From NCBI GenBank assembly GCA_024180945.1, contig JAKSGN010000003.1, positions 62,001 to 126,000 on the forward strand: DNA of 64,000 bases, written 5' to 3'. The translations under genes and the position numbers were made by a program. The notes under the pieces were generated by a model. It did no database searches, was not told where the DNA came from, and saw nothing but the letters and a program-made list of their open reading frames with translations. Positions 34,815 through 46,446 of the stretch are shown here, one piece after another. This stretch comes from Macrophomina tecta (lineage: Eukaryota; Ascomycota; Dothideomycetes; Botryosphaeriales; Botryosphaeriaceae). The first letter of the stretch is position 1. Each line of letters begins with the position of its first letter.

Positions 34815-34985
34815 TGTTGGAACAAGTGAGGTGACAGCTTATTCAGTGATGAAGAAAGTGGATTAGCATTAATTGGCATGAAGAGGGAGAGGGTTAGTAA
34901 CCCGACCGCCTCTTATACGAGTAATTGTAGCTAAGCGATGTGGTGTGATAATAAGGAGACCTTAAAACACGTGATTAATCTAACA
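34815..34985 (-). repeat. LTR, 3' copy of the Copia element
   Basis: 171 bp. Differs from the right LTR at eight sites. At seven of them this copy carries the mutated TA. Confidence 0.93.
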
Positions 34986-34997
34986 CACCCCCTTCAC
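34986..34997 (-). other. Polypurine tract of the Copia element
   Basis: On the minus strand GTGAAGGGGGTG directly precedes the 3' LTR, as expected for plus-strand DNA priming. This fixes the element's orientation. Confidence 0.75.
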
Positions 34998-35099
34998 GTA
35001 CTGCCTGCTTGGGGAGTAGGTGATAAGAAAGGTAGCTAAACGCAGATAGGAGTAAGTATTGAACTCGTATGTATAAAAAGGAATAACTTTAAAGGTATA

Positions 35100-38000
35100 A
35101 GTTCCCTAGCTAATATAAGTAAAGTAGTAAGGGTTGCGCCTCATCTTGTATAAGGGAATAAGTGGAAGAAGGTTAGTTATAGAGTAGTATAAGTCTAATA
35201 GCCGTAACGAATTGAGCGTGTTTTTGGCGAGGTAAGGCTTTGGTTAAACCGTCTGCTAATATTACTGCTATAGGCGTCTACTAGAGGTATACGTTGCCTG
35301 CTTGGGCTTCCTGGCGCAGCTAATGGTGGTGAATGTCTATATAACGTAGCTTGGTATTAAGTTTACCATCGTTCTCTTATATAAGGCGAAGCGTCTGCTT
35401 GTTATCGTACTAAACGTTAATTTAATAGCCTGGATCGAACTGTACTCCTCTAAAGAGGCGCTTCTACTAGAAGTACTACTTGGCAGCTTCTAATAAGGCG
35501 AGAAGCTTAGCTTCGGTGGTTGAGGTTATGATAGTAGGCTGCTTAATAGCCTTCTAATTAACAGCTGCTCCGAATATTGTGATGATCGAGCCTTAGTAGC
35601 TGCGGCGTGTGTCCGGATCGTTGGTAAATGCCGTATTACTACTAATAGTAAAGATGTAGTTCTTATCGTAATTGCCTTAGAAGTATAAGGCGAGTTACTT
35701 CGTTTCTATTAGGTAGCTAAGGAGCCGCTGTGATAGCTCTAGGTAGCGAGGAGACGGATTGGTAAGGTAGAATAAGAGTGCTAAATAGGCGTATATAATA
35801 TCTATTCTTGTACTGGTGGCTGTAAACTGCGCTGAGCCAATTCTACTTTAATAAAGGTAAATGTCTTGTGCGCTTATATGCGTGCCTTGATTCGCTTGGA
35901 GCACTTTATCTGTTGGAAGAGGCGTTGGTGGGAAGTGATTTTTACCAACACCGTAGCGAGCGATGAGGCTAGAGATATATAATTCCTAAGAAAGCTATAA
36001 GAGCTTCTGCTCTCTATCCCTTATAATGCGTAAGGCTAAGAACTATTATGCTTCTCCTAGTGCTCTTATCTTATAGCGTTTAAATAGATCTTCTTAGAAA
36101 GTATCTGTAAAAGGCTTATCTCGCTTGTAGTATACTATAATAACGTTATTTATAAAGAAGAAGACGAATAGGCGATCGTTTATAAATAAATAAGGTGTAT
36201 CTAGTACTTAAGTTAGGCCGAGCTCTTCTAAAGATTTATAGAAATATCTCTACTAGAGAGCTAGAGACTCCTTAAGGCTATAAAGCGCTCGTAATAGTCG
36301 AAGAATTTGACTTTATTTAAGCTTTATTCCTTCTAGAGGTCGATAGTATGTCCTTCCCTCGAGTAGTACGTGAGGGAATGCGTTTATAACGTCGTACTGG
36401 CGCATTTCTAAGTCAAAGGCGTAGATGATGGTAATTAAGGCTTGGAAGATCCGGAAGGCAAGGATGGCTATATAAGTATCTTACTAAGTAGCTTGGAGGT
36501 CTCCTCTTATATAGATACGTGCCTTAACCTTAATAAGCTAACCGTGTTTATTAAACTTATACTTAAATACCTAGGTAAGAGGAATTACTTTCTTATTACG
36601 GCTTTTAGCTTTACTAAGTGCTACTATCTTCTATACTCCCTTACCCTATAGTTCCTGGAGTTCTATTTGAATTGCCTCCAATAGATGGGTTTTTATTAGG
36701 TAGTTAAAGATGTCTTTGTAGAAGCGAGGTTTAGGTAGTAGTTAATCTCTGTAAATGCGTGGCAGGCCTGTAGGCAGTGCTTAAGCCTATACTAGAGTAG
36801 ATTCCTGAAGAGATGCGAGAAAAGATGTAAATAGCATTTGATGGCTAAACATATTGTTGTAAATTAACGTAATATACGCGTCTCTACGTGGTTTACGAGT
36901 CCTTAATCCATGAATAATTAGATTTAAATTAATATCCGCTATAATATTACGTCCTCTTGGGGCACGGTTTCCTCTGGCAGCTCCTGGATCAGGTGGATTC
37001 TCGTATTAGGCTAGAAGAAGAGGCCCGAGTCCTCGTGATTACTGATTCTATTAATCTTCACCCCCTAAGCCTTAAAAGGCTAAGCCTTAAGAGGCTTATT
37101 ATTAGAATAGAGTAGATCGTTCTAGTAATACGTAATCTAAAGGATTTAGTAATTATTTACCTTGAGTTAAGCCTGCTTATGGGCTGCTTTCTGTATGCTA
37201 TTCGCGTGCGAGGCCTTTACTGGTTGATTCTAAAGGGCTTGGTAGATAATCTAGTTATACTTCTTGTGATTGGGCGCCTGGCTGGCTGCCTAGAGTCTGT
37301 GATAGTTTATTACTGAGGTTAAAGGAGGTCTTAGAGTCTTTATCTAAAGGAATAATATCCTCCTTATAGAGCGTAATGCGAGGAATTACTATCTCTTACT
37401 CTTGATCCTGCTCCTGCTGCTGTAGAGAGAGTATCTTTTCTAGATCCTCTAGAGAGAACTTGCTTGATTCGTTAAAGGTAACGTCTCTAGAGCGTACTAC
37501 TCGGTCTTTTAGAGGATGCTAGATTCTGTAGATATTAGTGGAGTCATATCTAACTAAGTATCTAATAAGGATACGCTTATCTAGCTTGTTGCTGCGTGGA
37601 ATATTCTTAAGTAGTAAGTAGGCTTTATACCTATAGACTCGTAGGTGAGTTACTTTTGGCTTCTTACTATGGACAAGCTCAAATGGCGTTCTCTAGTTAT
37701 AGCGCTTTATTGGAGTTCTATTATAGATATAGACTGCCGTCTTAATGGTTTTAGGCTATAGGTAATTAGGTAGGTTAGTACTAACTCGCAAGGATCTTGC
37801 CTTAATAATAATCGAGTGGCTAGATCGCTCTGATACACCGTTCTGCTAAGGAGTATAAGGAGCCGATACCTTATAGGTGACTCCCTATTGTTTAAGCTAC
37901 TACTTAAAGGCTCGTATAAGCGACACTTCTTTATCTAATCTAAGAAAGGCGACTGATTTGCTAAATCTCGTCTTGATTATTTAAATAATATTAAGAAGGT

Positions 38001-39832
38001 GCTGGGTGCACTTATCCTTGGTTACGTGAGTGACTGTAAAGGTAAACTTAGAAGAAGCGCATTTAAGATGCGTAATTCATTAGTGGCCGTTGTTGGCTCG
38101 TGTTATCTGTGTTAAGTTAAATAAGACTCGAAAGAAGGCTTCGGTTGATGACTCCTCTAGATCTATTTCGCGTGAGATTTGTTAATGCGCCTTAGTGCGT
38201 GCGTATATATTATAGTAATTAGTTAAGTCTTGATCTATGATAACTGCTCCTTACACTACTTAAGACAAGGCCTTGATGGCTCTTTGGCCTGCGTATGCAA
38301 AGATGTTATGCTATTATAAAGCTGGCAATGATCGATTGGCAACGTTTGATACCATAGCTAGTGGATTATCTGCTTCCTTGTATTCCATGAAGAAGTGGTT
38401 TTGAGTAAAGGTTAGGTAAGCCATAGTAAAGTCCTCTAAGTAGAGGTATATGCGTCCTATGTCTAATTCGATTTCCTTCTCTCTTGCCTTGGCAATGGAG
38501 ACGAGGTTGGCCATGAATAAGGGTACATAGGCAACGTCCACAAGCGTAATTATGCGTGGACCCTTATAGTTGGTGGTGTATACCAGTGCCTTACTAAATA
38601 ACTCGATTTTGACTGTGGTGTTTTTTGAGGTAACGTAGTTATCTGGCCCTGCGTCCCTTATTTTGGTGTAGCGATCCTTTATGTACTTATTATAGATGTG
38701 ATGAGTGGTGCTAGTGTCGGCGATCTATAATAGATTAAGCGTTGTAGGCCTTGAAATGCGTTGCGCATTAAATGCCGAGGCAACTATAGCTGGGAATAAG
38801 AATGATGTTTTATTCTTTTAACCTTGATTTGGCTCTTGTTTTTTTTAAGAAGCGTTGTCCTGCTTCTTCTGGCCTTGGCCGTGGTTTTGGCTATTCTTAA
38901 ACCGTCTAATGGCTCGCTTTACTCTCTCCTTGGTTTGTGGATCTTCTAATGCCTTAGTAATCTTCTCCTAAATATCTCTGTTGGGCGTCTAGTTAGCTGG
39001 CTTGGTAGCTGGGTTGTAGTAGTAGTACTTATTGTAGAAGTAATACTCTCTATATAAGTAGGGAGGTAGGTTCTTCTCCTGCTTCTTATCCCTTAGGGAG
39101 GCGGTAAAAGCGGCTTTGGTAGCCTTTAGGTTCTTAGAAGCATTCTGGCGCTGGTAGTTCCGGTACTCAATAATTAGATCATAAAGGGGCTTGGTAAGCT
39201 TATTATTATGGAGCTTAATCTTATAGTTAGTGGCCCAGTGGCTATTAAGAGGTGTAAGCGCCTTAAGAAAAGCGGCCTTGCCTCTATTACCTACCACGTT
39301 AGGTAGTTCTAGCTCCTCTACCTTAACGAGAGTCTCTTTCTATTGTGCGAGCTACTTCTTAATGTTCTAACTACTGGGAGGTTTTTCTAATTGGCGTAGC
39401 TGATTAATAATAAGTCCTTCCTAAGTCTTCTTTGTTGGTTAAAGCCGTGCCTTGAGTGCTATAAGCTGGGAGTAGGGATGAGAGTCGTCTCTTAGCTTAT
39501 GGAGAATAGGCAGCAGTAAAATACTCACTAAGTCCTTAATAATCGTAGAAAGATTATTAATCTCCTTCTTAAGCTTCTCGTACTTGATTAGGCTTCTCTC
39601 GTACGCCCTGATTTGTATTTTGTAGCGCTCCTAGGCTCGTTGTTGGTTTGGATTAGAGACTGGAGGCTCCTTAACCTCGGCTGGTTCGGTTGGTTGAGCA
39701 GGTTTCTTAGGCTTCGAAGGATCGATGTATTTAAATATATTATACTTCTTAGCCCTTGACTAAATAACGAAGTACTATTTATTCTAGTTATTAGCTGACT
39801 TTAGGACGACGATAGGCTTAGAAGACGATATG
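35100..39832 (-). pseudogene. Copia gag-pol, destroyed by RIP-type stops
   Basis: Read on the minus strand this is a gag-pol frame full of TAG/TAA, many at places where tryptophan is expected. The gag start near 39832 reads SSSKPIVVLKSANN then stop codons in a W-rich segment and RAKKYNIFKYIDPS. At 38541-38314 comes DVAYVPLFMANLVSIAKAREK, the segment after the Copia protease. Near 36170 FVFFFINNVIIVYYK stands for the reverse transcriptase strand whose active site is normally a DD pair. Near 35610 AFTNDPDTRRSY, near 35500 TTEAKLLALLEAAK, and near 35330 RYIDIHHH are RNase H landmarks. No intact product is possible. It could only be mobilised by another copy. Confidence 0.88.
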
Positions 39833-39850
39833 GTGTAATATTATTTTGCT

Positions 39851-39875
39851 TTGCGTTGCGTTGCGTTGCGTTGCG
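39851..39875. repeat. TTGCG microsatellite inside the Copia element
   Basis: Five tandem TTGCG units in the region between the 5' LTR and gag. Confidence 0.85.
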
Positions 39876-40163
39876 TGCTAATGTAGGCACAGGTAAGTTG
39901 CTAAAGTAGGCAGTAGGCGTGAGGCCAATAAATAAGCCGTTACTTAAGGGTGTTGCGCTGGGGAGGCTGTAAAGGCACTCTACTGTAGGTAGAAAACGTG
40001 CTGTTAGGAGGCAGCAGGGGCGCTCCGTTATAGAACACGTATGGTAGATGATTGCTAGGGAGGAACGTCCGGATGCCACGGAACGCTCGGAATAGCATAA
40101 AGTAGTGCTAGGGAGGATGGCTTAGACTGTAGAAGGTATTAAAGACGCATCCGGGCTTATAAC

Positions 40164-40334
40164 TGTTGGAATAAGTGAGGTGACAGCTTATTCAGTGATG
40201 AAGAAAGTGGATTGGCATTGATTGGCATGAAGAGGGAGAGGGTTGGTGACCCGACCGCCTCTTATACGAGTAATTGTAGCTAAGCGATGTGGTGTGATAA
40301 TAAGGAGACCTTGAAACACGTGATTGATCCAACA
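40164..40334 (-). repeat. LTR, 5' copy of the Copia element
   Basis: 171 bp, nearly unmutated. It carries one TA change (ATAAG against ACAAG in the other LTR). Confidence 0.93.
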
Positions 40335-40339
40335 TTAAG
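40335..40339. repeat. Target-site duplication TTAAG, right
   Basis: Repeats 34810-34814. The ligase stop codon lies only about 84 bp further on. Confidence 0.9.
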
Positions 40340-40422
40340 TAATGGCATTTATTACAAGCATCCAGAATTAGTCCAGCTTCTGTAAGAGTATTATAATGTC
40401 ATAGCCCCCTAGCCTAATGCGT

Positions 40423-42493
40423 TTACTCAAAGGTATCGTCAGAACCACCATCAGAGCAATCATCATCCGATTGATCTGAGTCGAATTCAAACACCTGAAT
40501 CACCACTGGTGCCTTTTTCCGGGCTGCATCAAAGGCTCTCTTCTTAGCCTCCAAAGCAGCCTTTACTCGCTCCTTCAAAACTTTTCTTTGCGTCTTCCCG
40601 CTCGCGGTCTTGGGCAATGAATCGACAAATTCGATTCCGGCAGCAAGACGCTTATGGGCAGCAAAGGTGTTCTCAACTAAGGAGTTGAGCTCCTTCCTTA
40701 GGTTATCCTCGTCTGCGGTCTTGAAAGCTGGTGCCTTGACGATGAACGCCTTGGGAAGCTCATCAGAGGTTTCGTCAGGGACCGGGATTACTGAGATGTC
40801 GGCTACGGCCGGATGTTGCATCAGAAAGTTCTCGAGCTCCGCCGGGGCAACTTGAAGGCCCTGCAAATGCACATCAGCAATCAGTTCTTGTCATTGGCTG
40901 ACTGGTCGAAATGCTTACCCTCACTTTGATGAGCTCCTTCACGCGTTCAACCATGAAGAAGTGATCGTGGCCGTTGGGTGTTATCCTAAACTCTCCCAGA
41001 TCTCCAGTCCGCAGCCAGCCGTCCTTTGTTAGCGTCTCTTCGTTTGCGGCGTCGTTGTTGAAATAACCCAGCATAATTGAAGGAGACCGGACTAGTAACT
41101 CGCCGGCCTGTCCGTGCTTCTCGATGTCGCGGCCATCCTCGTCGATCAGACGCGCTTCGTAGCCCGGGTACAAGCTGCCGCAAGAACCATGCACAACGTC
41201 GTCTGCATTGCCGAAAGTGATGACTGCGCCCGCCTCGGTGAGGCCATATCCCTGAATGATCTTGCAGCCGGGCACCAGCTCTGAGTACAGCTCGATGACC
41301 TCTCGCGATAATGGCGACGCGCCGAATGCAGTGATTTTGACGCTGCTCAAGTCGTATTTCCTGACAATCGCGGAAGCTTTTGTCATAGCAACAATCATTG
41401 ATGGAACCTTTCCGATTGGACGTTAGAATGTCATGACATGTATGCTCTTTATTTCCACTTACCATCCACAAACGCTCGAGCCGGAAGTCTTGAATCGTTT
41501 GCAACGTCTCTTGGAGGTTAAATCCCTGGAGTACTACTACACCATCGCCCCTGTACAAACTGGCGTGTGTTATCACGATCAAAGCGTAAGCGTGGCTCTG
41601 CGGAAGCCCACAGAGACACATCTCCGGGTCAGTTCCTCTGTACGTGCTTTCGTACGTCGCTCTTTGGATCACGGCCGCGATGATGTTTCTGTGAGAGAGC
41701 ATGACGTTTTTCTGCCAGCCAAGATGTAAGCGATATTGCTCCGCACTATCGATTTGGTTGGACTTACCGGCAGTCCAGATGAGCCGCTCGAGGAGCAGAG
41801 AAATGCGGGTTGGCGAGCGCCCTGTCCCTCCGTCCATTGCAGGGCTTCCAGCGGGGCCATACTTGCTCCCTGGCAAATGAGTTCATCCACTTGCTTAAGT
41901 TGTGGCGACGGCTCTTTTCCCTGTGTGGCTTTCAGCGGGACATCAATCAGATATACCCGGCTCCTCGGAATGCCTGCTGCCGCGGCTCCTTCAAGCGCGA
42001 CGTCGAGAAGAGGTATGCATGTGAACAATGCCTTGCACCCTGCAACCTTCAGCTGGCGAGTCAGCTCAGTTGTCGAATATGCTGGGCTGATAGGGCAAGA
42101 CACGCCCGATAGACGGTGTGCTGCCCATGACACAGTGGGTGCGTCAATCTAGAGAACAACCTTTGTCAGCATGACTGCCTTGGCACCAATGGAATCAAGG
42201 TACTGCACCGAGTTGAGGGTAAAGACTCCAATCATCTTGTCCATTGGATTGCCCGCGTTGACTTGCCATCCAAGCTCGGCTGCGAGCGCTCGCGCTAGAA
42301 GCTCAATCCGCTCTGCCACCTCCTCCACCGAATACGACTTTCCAGTGATACCGCAGGTGAAAGGCGGCTTTGAAGCTGAGACTTGGTGGCGTCCATACTT
42401 CGTTCCATTGCCAAAGAGGAAATCGTGAATGGGCACTGTATCGGGAGGCTGGAACGGGAGTTTTGGGATGTATGATGGCGGAGTAAAATACAT
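40423..42493 (-). CDS. ANL-family acyl-CoA (AMP-forming) ligase
   Basis: Activates a carboxylic acid with ATP, then normally transfers it to CoA (or to another carrier). Exons are 42493-42209, 42148-41768, 41711-41463, 41407-40919 and 40860-40423, giving 613 residues. The N-terminal domain holds NSIDAPTVSWAAHRLSGV across the first intron. The P-loop-like SSSGSSGLPK spans the second intron (about 214-223). GYGLTEAGA is near 358, and the hinge TGDLGEF near 441. IKVRGLQVAPAELE spans the last intron, and the catalytic lysine segment TASGKTQRK lies near 555. It resembles 4-coumarate-CoA-ligase-like enzymes. An unusual acidic tail (DSDQSDDDCSDGGSDDTFE) ends the protein, and no peroxisomal SKL-type signal is seen. 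It may reload a released polyketide acid for esterification or extension (inference). Confidence 0.92.
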
Positions 42494-44712
42494 CTCGAAC
42501 GTGTGCTGGGCGATCGCCGGCTTTAACTTTCGGTTCCTTACTTGTGGCGTTGTATGCCTCTATACAGTGCGACCAATCCGACAGAAACTCTTCATGTCTC
42601 GAAGATTGTTACTCCCAGTACAAGTTATACTGTGCGTCTGACCGACTCTGATCTAAAATTATTATCAATTCCTCGGCATGAGCCGCTTCCGCTCGTGTTT
42701 GACGGCCGTGGTTTCATTTGCCGTCGCCTTGAGGCCTAGCGTCCTGGCTACTATGTCTTACTGTCCGGTCGCGGATCTGTACGCGCGCAGAGGCTGAATA
42801 GCCTGGTTTCAAATTCGCAAGCGAAGCGCTCTTTCGATATTCCTACGCAGGCAGTTGACCCCGTAGTGGCATTCACGATCTCTTTCTGATATAAACTTAG
42901 CGGCTCAAATTTTGGGTTCAGGAAAAGAGCTTTCGAAGAACTTAAAACGACCTTGGCTACGCTGCAGCCTTTCTATGCAGAGTTTTAGCGAAAATTTATG
43001 CTTCTTCGCGCGCAAACTCAAGCGTGGGACACTGTGGATTGGAACAACATCAAATTGATATACTATTAAAAATTGTACAATCAACAGCGAACGATGCACT
43101 TAAAAGTGCCCCAGGTTCCACTAGTAGGTATGTACCCAGTTTCTCTTGTAGCCATGGGTCCGACGCAAAGTGCAACCTTCAGATCACGCGACAGTCTGCC
43201 GCAGTGGAGCCCAACAAGATTGTTTAGTCTGTATTGCCATTATGAACAGACTACCCTCCAAGTCCCAAGATCCAGAAAATGCTTTGTGTCTGTTCCTTAG
43301 ACACTCGAGTAGCTACCAAGCCGCCGCATAGTCCTGTCGCCCGACTCATCATGTGCAACAGTGTCCAGACATAGGTTATGGCGAACGGAGCGCATTGGCT
43401 TACAGCTGTATTCTTGTCAATGCTCCCAGCACAGGCACATCGGATAAGCGTCCATGGATGAGTGAGGCAGCACGCCGAAGCGAAGTGCGCAAGCAAGAGT
43501 CCTCGCCATGCCTGATTCTGCGAGGCGCTCATGCGGCGTCCATCATGTGACTGCAGTGGAAAATGGCCTGAGTAAGCCCGCCCGGTCGACCCGATGCCCT
43601 GTTGCAAGCCAATAAGACTCAGCATGACAGGTGCAATTCCAGAATCAATGGTCCACAATTGGTACCTTGCAGTGAGCAGCGTATGAGCATGGACTATCCT
43701 TGTACTGTTATCAATTCGCTTGAATGCGCCCCATAGCCAGCGAGCGCCCCGGTTCTCCCAGTCATCCGAGTACCCGTCGCTTTTTAGGATATCACTTCCA
43801 CTCCACGCTTGAACATCCGCGACGTCACAGCTTCGGTTCTGGGAATCACGCGACAGCAGATCTCGCACCATGATGAGAAAACTTGACGGCAAGTGCCACG
43901 TTTGAAGTGCAGATAGCCTCGCGGCAACGCAGTTGAGATAAGGCATAGGCTGGAGCTCGGGCGGAATAGGAGAGACGACAATCCTCCTGAGGGAGCTGGC
44001 GCTGTGTCACGGCAAACTCCACTGGGATATGCCGGGGATAAGTGTATTGGCAACAGCCGGATTGCATCCCTTGGTATTCAGAATGTGGCTGCCGGCTCAT
44101 ACTTTACCCTAAGTGTCTCTTGCGCTGAGCAGCAGAATGTACTGCTCAATCTGGTTCACGAGGACCCAGTCGCGCCTGCCCCGGATAGAGTACGCTCATG
44201 CGACTTAAGATTCACCGGGCAAAATCTAAGCACCTCTGGTTACGAAGTATGACGACAAGAATGCATGGGAATGTGCCCGCAGTATGTCCAGTAGGCATCT
44301 AAAGGGGGGATGTCTGCAGCTTGTACACGGCCAGGGCGTCGGGTGCCTTGACAGTGGGCGTGTGCTGGAGCCGCGACTCAGAAGTCATATTCCTAGAGTC
44401 GTAGCAAATGGCTTGACGAGCGAGGTCTCCCGTATTCGAGAGCAAGGTGGCGGGAGCACAATAGGTCCGCGAGGCGGTTGTCGGCCGAACTGGCTGGGCC
44501 ACATAGGTATTCTGACGTAAGACGCTCTGAGCACAGTAAGCCGCCAAGCCATGTCACGAGCAACGAGCTACAGGGAAGCTGCCGAAGAACAACCCAAATT
44601 CGAGATGATATGCTTGAATACGATTCCGAGATGCAACCAGGTTCTATTGAGTAGTAGTGCGAGAACTCCCAGACACAATTCCAAGACGCCGTGATGGACT
44701 ACAGAAGCATGT
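42494..44712. other. 2.2 kb without a recognisable gene
   Basis: Contains the ligase promoter at its left end. A 231-codon minus-strand frame (43946-43251) and several shorter frames are open, but their translations show no domain, no consistent hydrophobic pattern and no plausible splice continuation that I recognise. It may be a decayed gene. No cluster motif was found. Confidence 0.4.
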
Positions 44713-45742
44713 TCAAATGAGCGACGGCCGGACGCTCTCGAGTATTCCCAGTGCGTCATTGATCTGAGCCGTGACAGTCTTGACCTAAGATCGACAATCA
44801 GCAAAGCGGAGAGGCAGCTGGTGATTGACGAGCTGCTTACTCTTGAGAGATCAAAGATGTTGTAGTGGTGCGAATCCACATCAAGAACGGCCTTGATGAA
44901 GTCTGGATACGTGCCGCCCCAGCCCAGCATGATGTCGTCGCGGGGAAGATCGACGCGGCACGTGTGTGGTGAGTTGTCCTTGGCCGGCACGCGCCCGACG
45001 CAGCGCAACATAACGGCCGGCGGTATTACAGCATGGTGGTCGGAGGGTTCCCCGGTGTGCTCGAATCTGGGAACCTCTACGTTACGCCAATCGGCGTCGA
45101 GCGGTTTGTACAGGATGTTGCCAGGGGATACGGTGAAGCTTTTGCCGGCGGCGTTGAAGCGCACCCTTTTGCCCTCGCACGCGGGCTCATCCCAGGTGGG
45201 CAGGTCCCAGTCGGTCAACAGCCCTTCGCAGTTGTCGAGAGATTTGATGACAAGGTCAGGGAGGCCTGGCAGGTCCGGCGCAGCTGTCGGGTGGGACACT
45301 TTGGACCAGGGCGTGTGGAAGGGCGAATCGATGATGAGGAGCCCCGACACAAAAATCCTGGCGTTTTCATCCGCAGCGAGCGCGCGGGCAATGGCGAGCG
45401 AGAGAAAGCCGCCAAGCGACCAGCCTGGAACAGATAAATCAGGTGCGGCTTGGGCGGGAACGACGAATGTCTCCACCTACCTCCCAAGAGGATTGTCCCA
45501 CTAATTCCGGCATCGTACATCAGGCCGATATAATGCCGTGCCATCTCATCCATGCCGCCCTCCCATTGCTCGGCAGTAAAGAAGTTTGGGTTGTGAATAG
45601 CCCAGACGCTCCGACGAAGGCTACCTAGCGTAAAGTAACTGAACGTGGTGCCGCCGCCATCGTGTATTAGCACGAGCGGCGTCGACGGCTTCTGCTGGAA
45701 GCGCGGCGCGAACTGGACTTGTGCAGGATTTTTGTCGTTCAT
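44713..45742 (-). CDS. Stand-alone thioesterase / alpha-beta hydrolase (TE-1)
   Basis: Resembles the thioesterase domains of PKS and NRPS enzymes, but free-standing. Exons are 45742-45481, 45424-44841 and 44784-44713, giving 305 residues. It has an oxyanion-region loop [15 protein letters not shown], the nucleophile elbow GWSLGG (Ser90, reached across the first intron), [10 protein letters not shown] after the elbow, and [13 protein letters not shown] near the end, which holds the likely catalytic histidine. The last exon adds a helix ([15 protein letters not shown]). TE-2 at 61653 is a clear paralogue with the same intron positions and an identical exon 1 length of 262 bp. It may release or transfer a chain from PKS-2, whose 3' end is 0.7 kb away on the same strand. 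Confidence 0.9.
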
Positions 45743-46446
45743 GGCTGTGGTTGCTGCTTTGCGGGCATTCGGTTGGCTGATGCTTAAGTATCCGGCCGCA
45801 ATAACACACCCAGGTCCGCGTGTACTCAGTCAGTCCTTTGCCCCTATCTTACGTCACCCAGACACTACAGCGCGACCAAATCGACCCAGCCCCTCCCACC
45901 GGCCTTACTGCACTTCGATCGCCAAAGGCGTGCGCATCAAACAGGCCCGTTGCATGGACTCTAATTGCTGCGGTGCGTTTCCCTGCAGCCTCAGCGGCAT
46001 CCCAAGCCTCGCCCCCACCCCAACGCATCTCTACCACCCGAAAGTATTCGCGGAGGCTAGGGAGAATCTACTGCTGTAGCAGGCGCGGGTTAGATCCAAT
46101 AACGGGTAGCAAGTCCGGCATGAAAGGCCCGTGCAATCTGTTGACGGATTCGAACTCCGGTCCCTGCCAAGTAGCAAAGATTGCTCTGTATTGTAGTGGG
46201 CCCCGCAAGGCCGCACGAAAGATGTTCAGTAATGGACGAGGTTATTGTTCGCCCCCCTTGTTTCCTCTCTACGCCTATGATGAATGCAGTATGTACATGA
46301 AATCCCAACGTTCCCATTGTTGGGTGCCGGCCCAGAAAGCAATGGCAGAAAAAGCAGACCAGAATTAAAGACCGTAAAGCAAGCACATAACCACGATCCG
46401 GGAGCTACCTGAAAGAGTCTAAACAGCTGGAAATGTCCCGCAACGG
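45743..46446. other. Spacer between PKS-2 and TE-1
   Basis: Same-strand intergenic DNA: terminator region of PKS-2 and promoter of TE-1. No gene and no exact ACCCGA motif seen. Confidence 0.45.

Larger units (their letters stand above)
34815..40334 (-). mobile_element. Ty1/Copia LTR retrotransposon, RIP-degraded, complete ends
   Basis: A 5520-bp element bounded by 171-bp LTRs (34815-34985 and 40164-40334), each starting TGTTGGA. The right LTR ends TCCAACA and the left TCTAACA. A 5-bp duplication TTAAG flanks it. A polypurine tract (plus strand CACCCCCTTCAC, 34986-34997) lies next to the left LTR, so transcription ran on the minus strand. The gene order on that strand fits Copia: gag from about 39830, protease-region text (38541-38314), degraded reverse transcriptase near 36170, and RNase H near 35610-35300. 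The eight differences between the LTRs are all CpA/TpG to TpA, the RIP pattern. It lies between P450-3 and the ligase and splits the cluster physically without breaking either gene. Confidence 0.93.

Noticed and set aside
38314..38541. Independent 75-codon gene
   Set aside because: It is the piece following the protease within the degraded Copia polyprotein.
43251..43946. 231-codon minus-strand frame as a gene
   Set aside because: No domain, odd composition and no splice partners; kept only as an unexplained gap.
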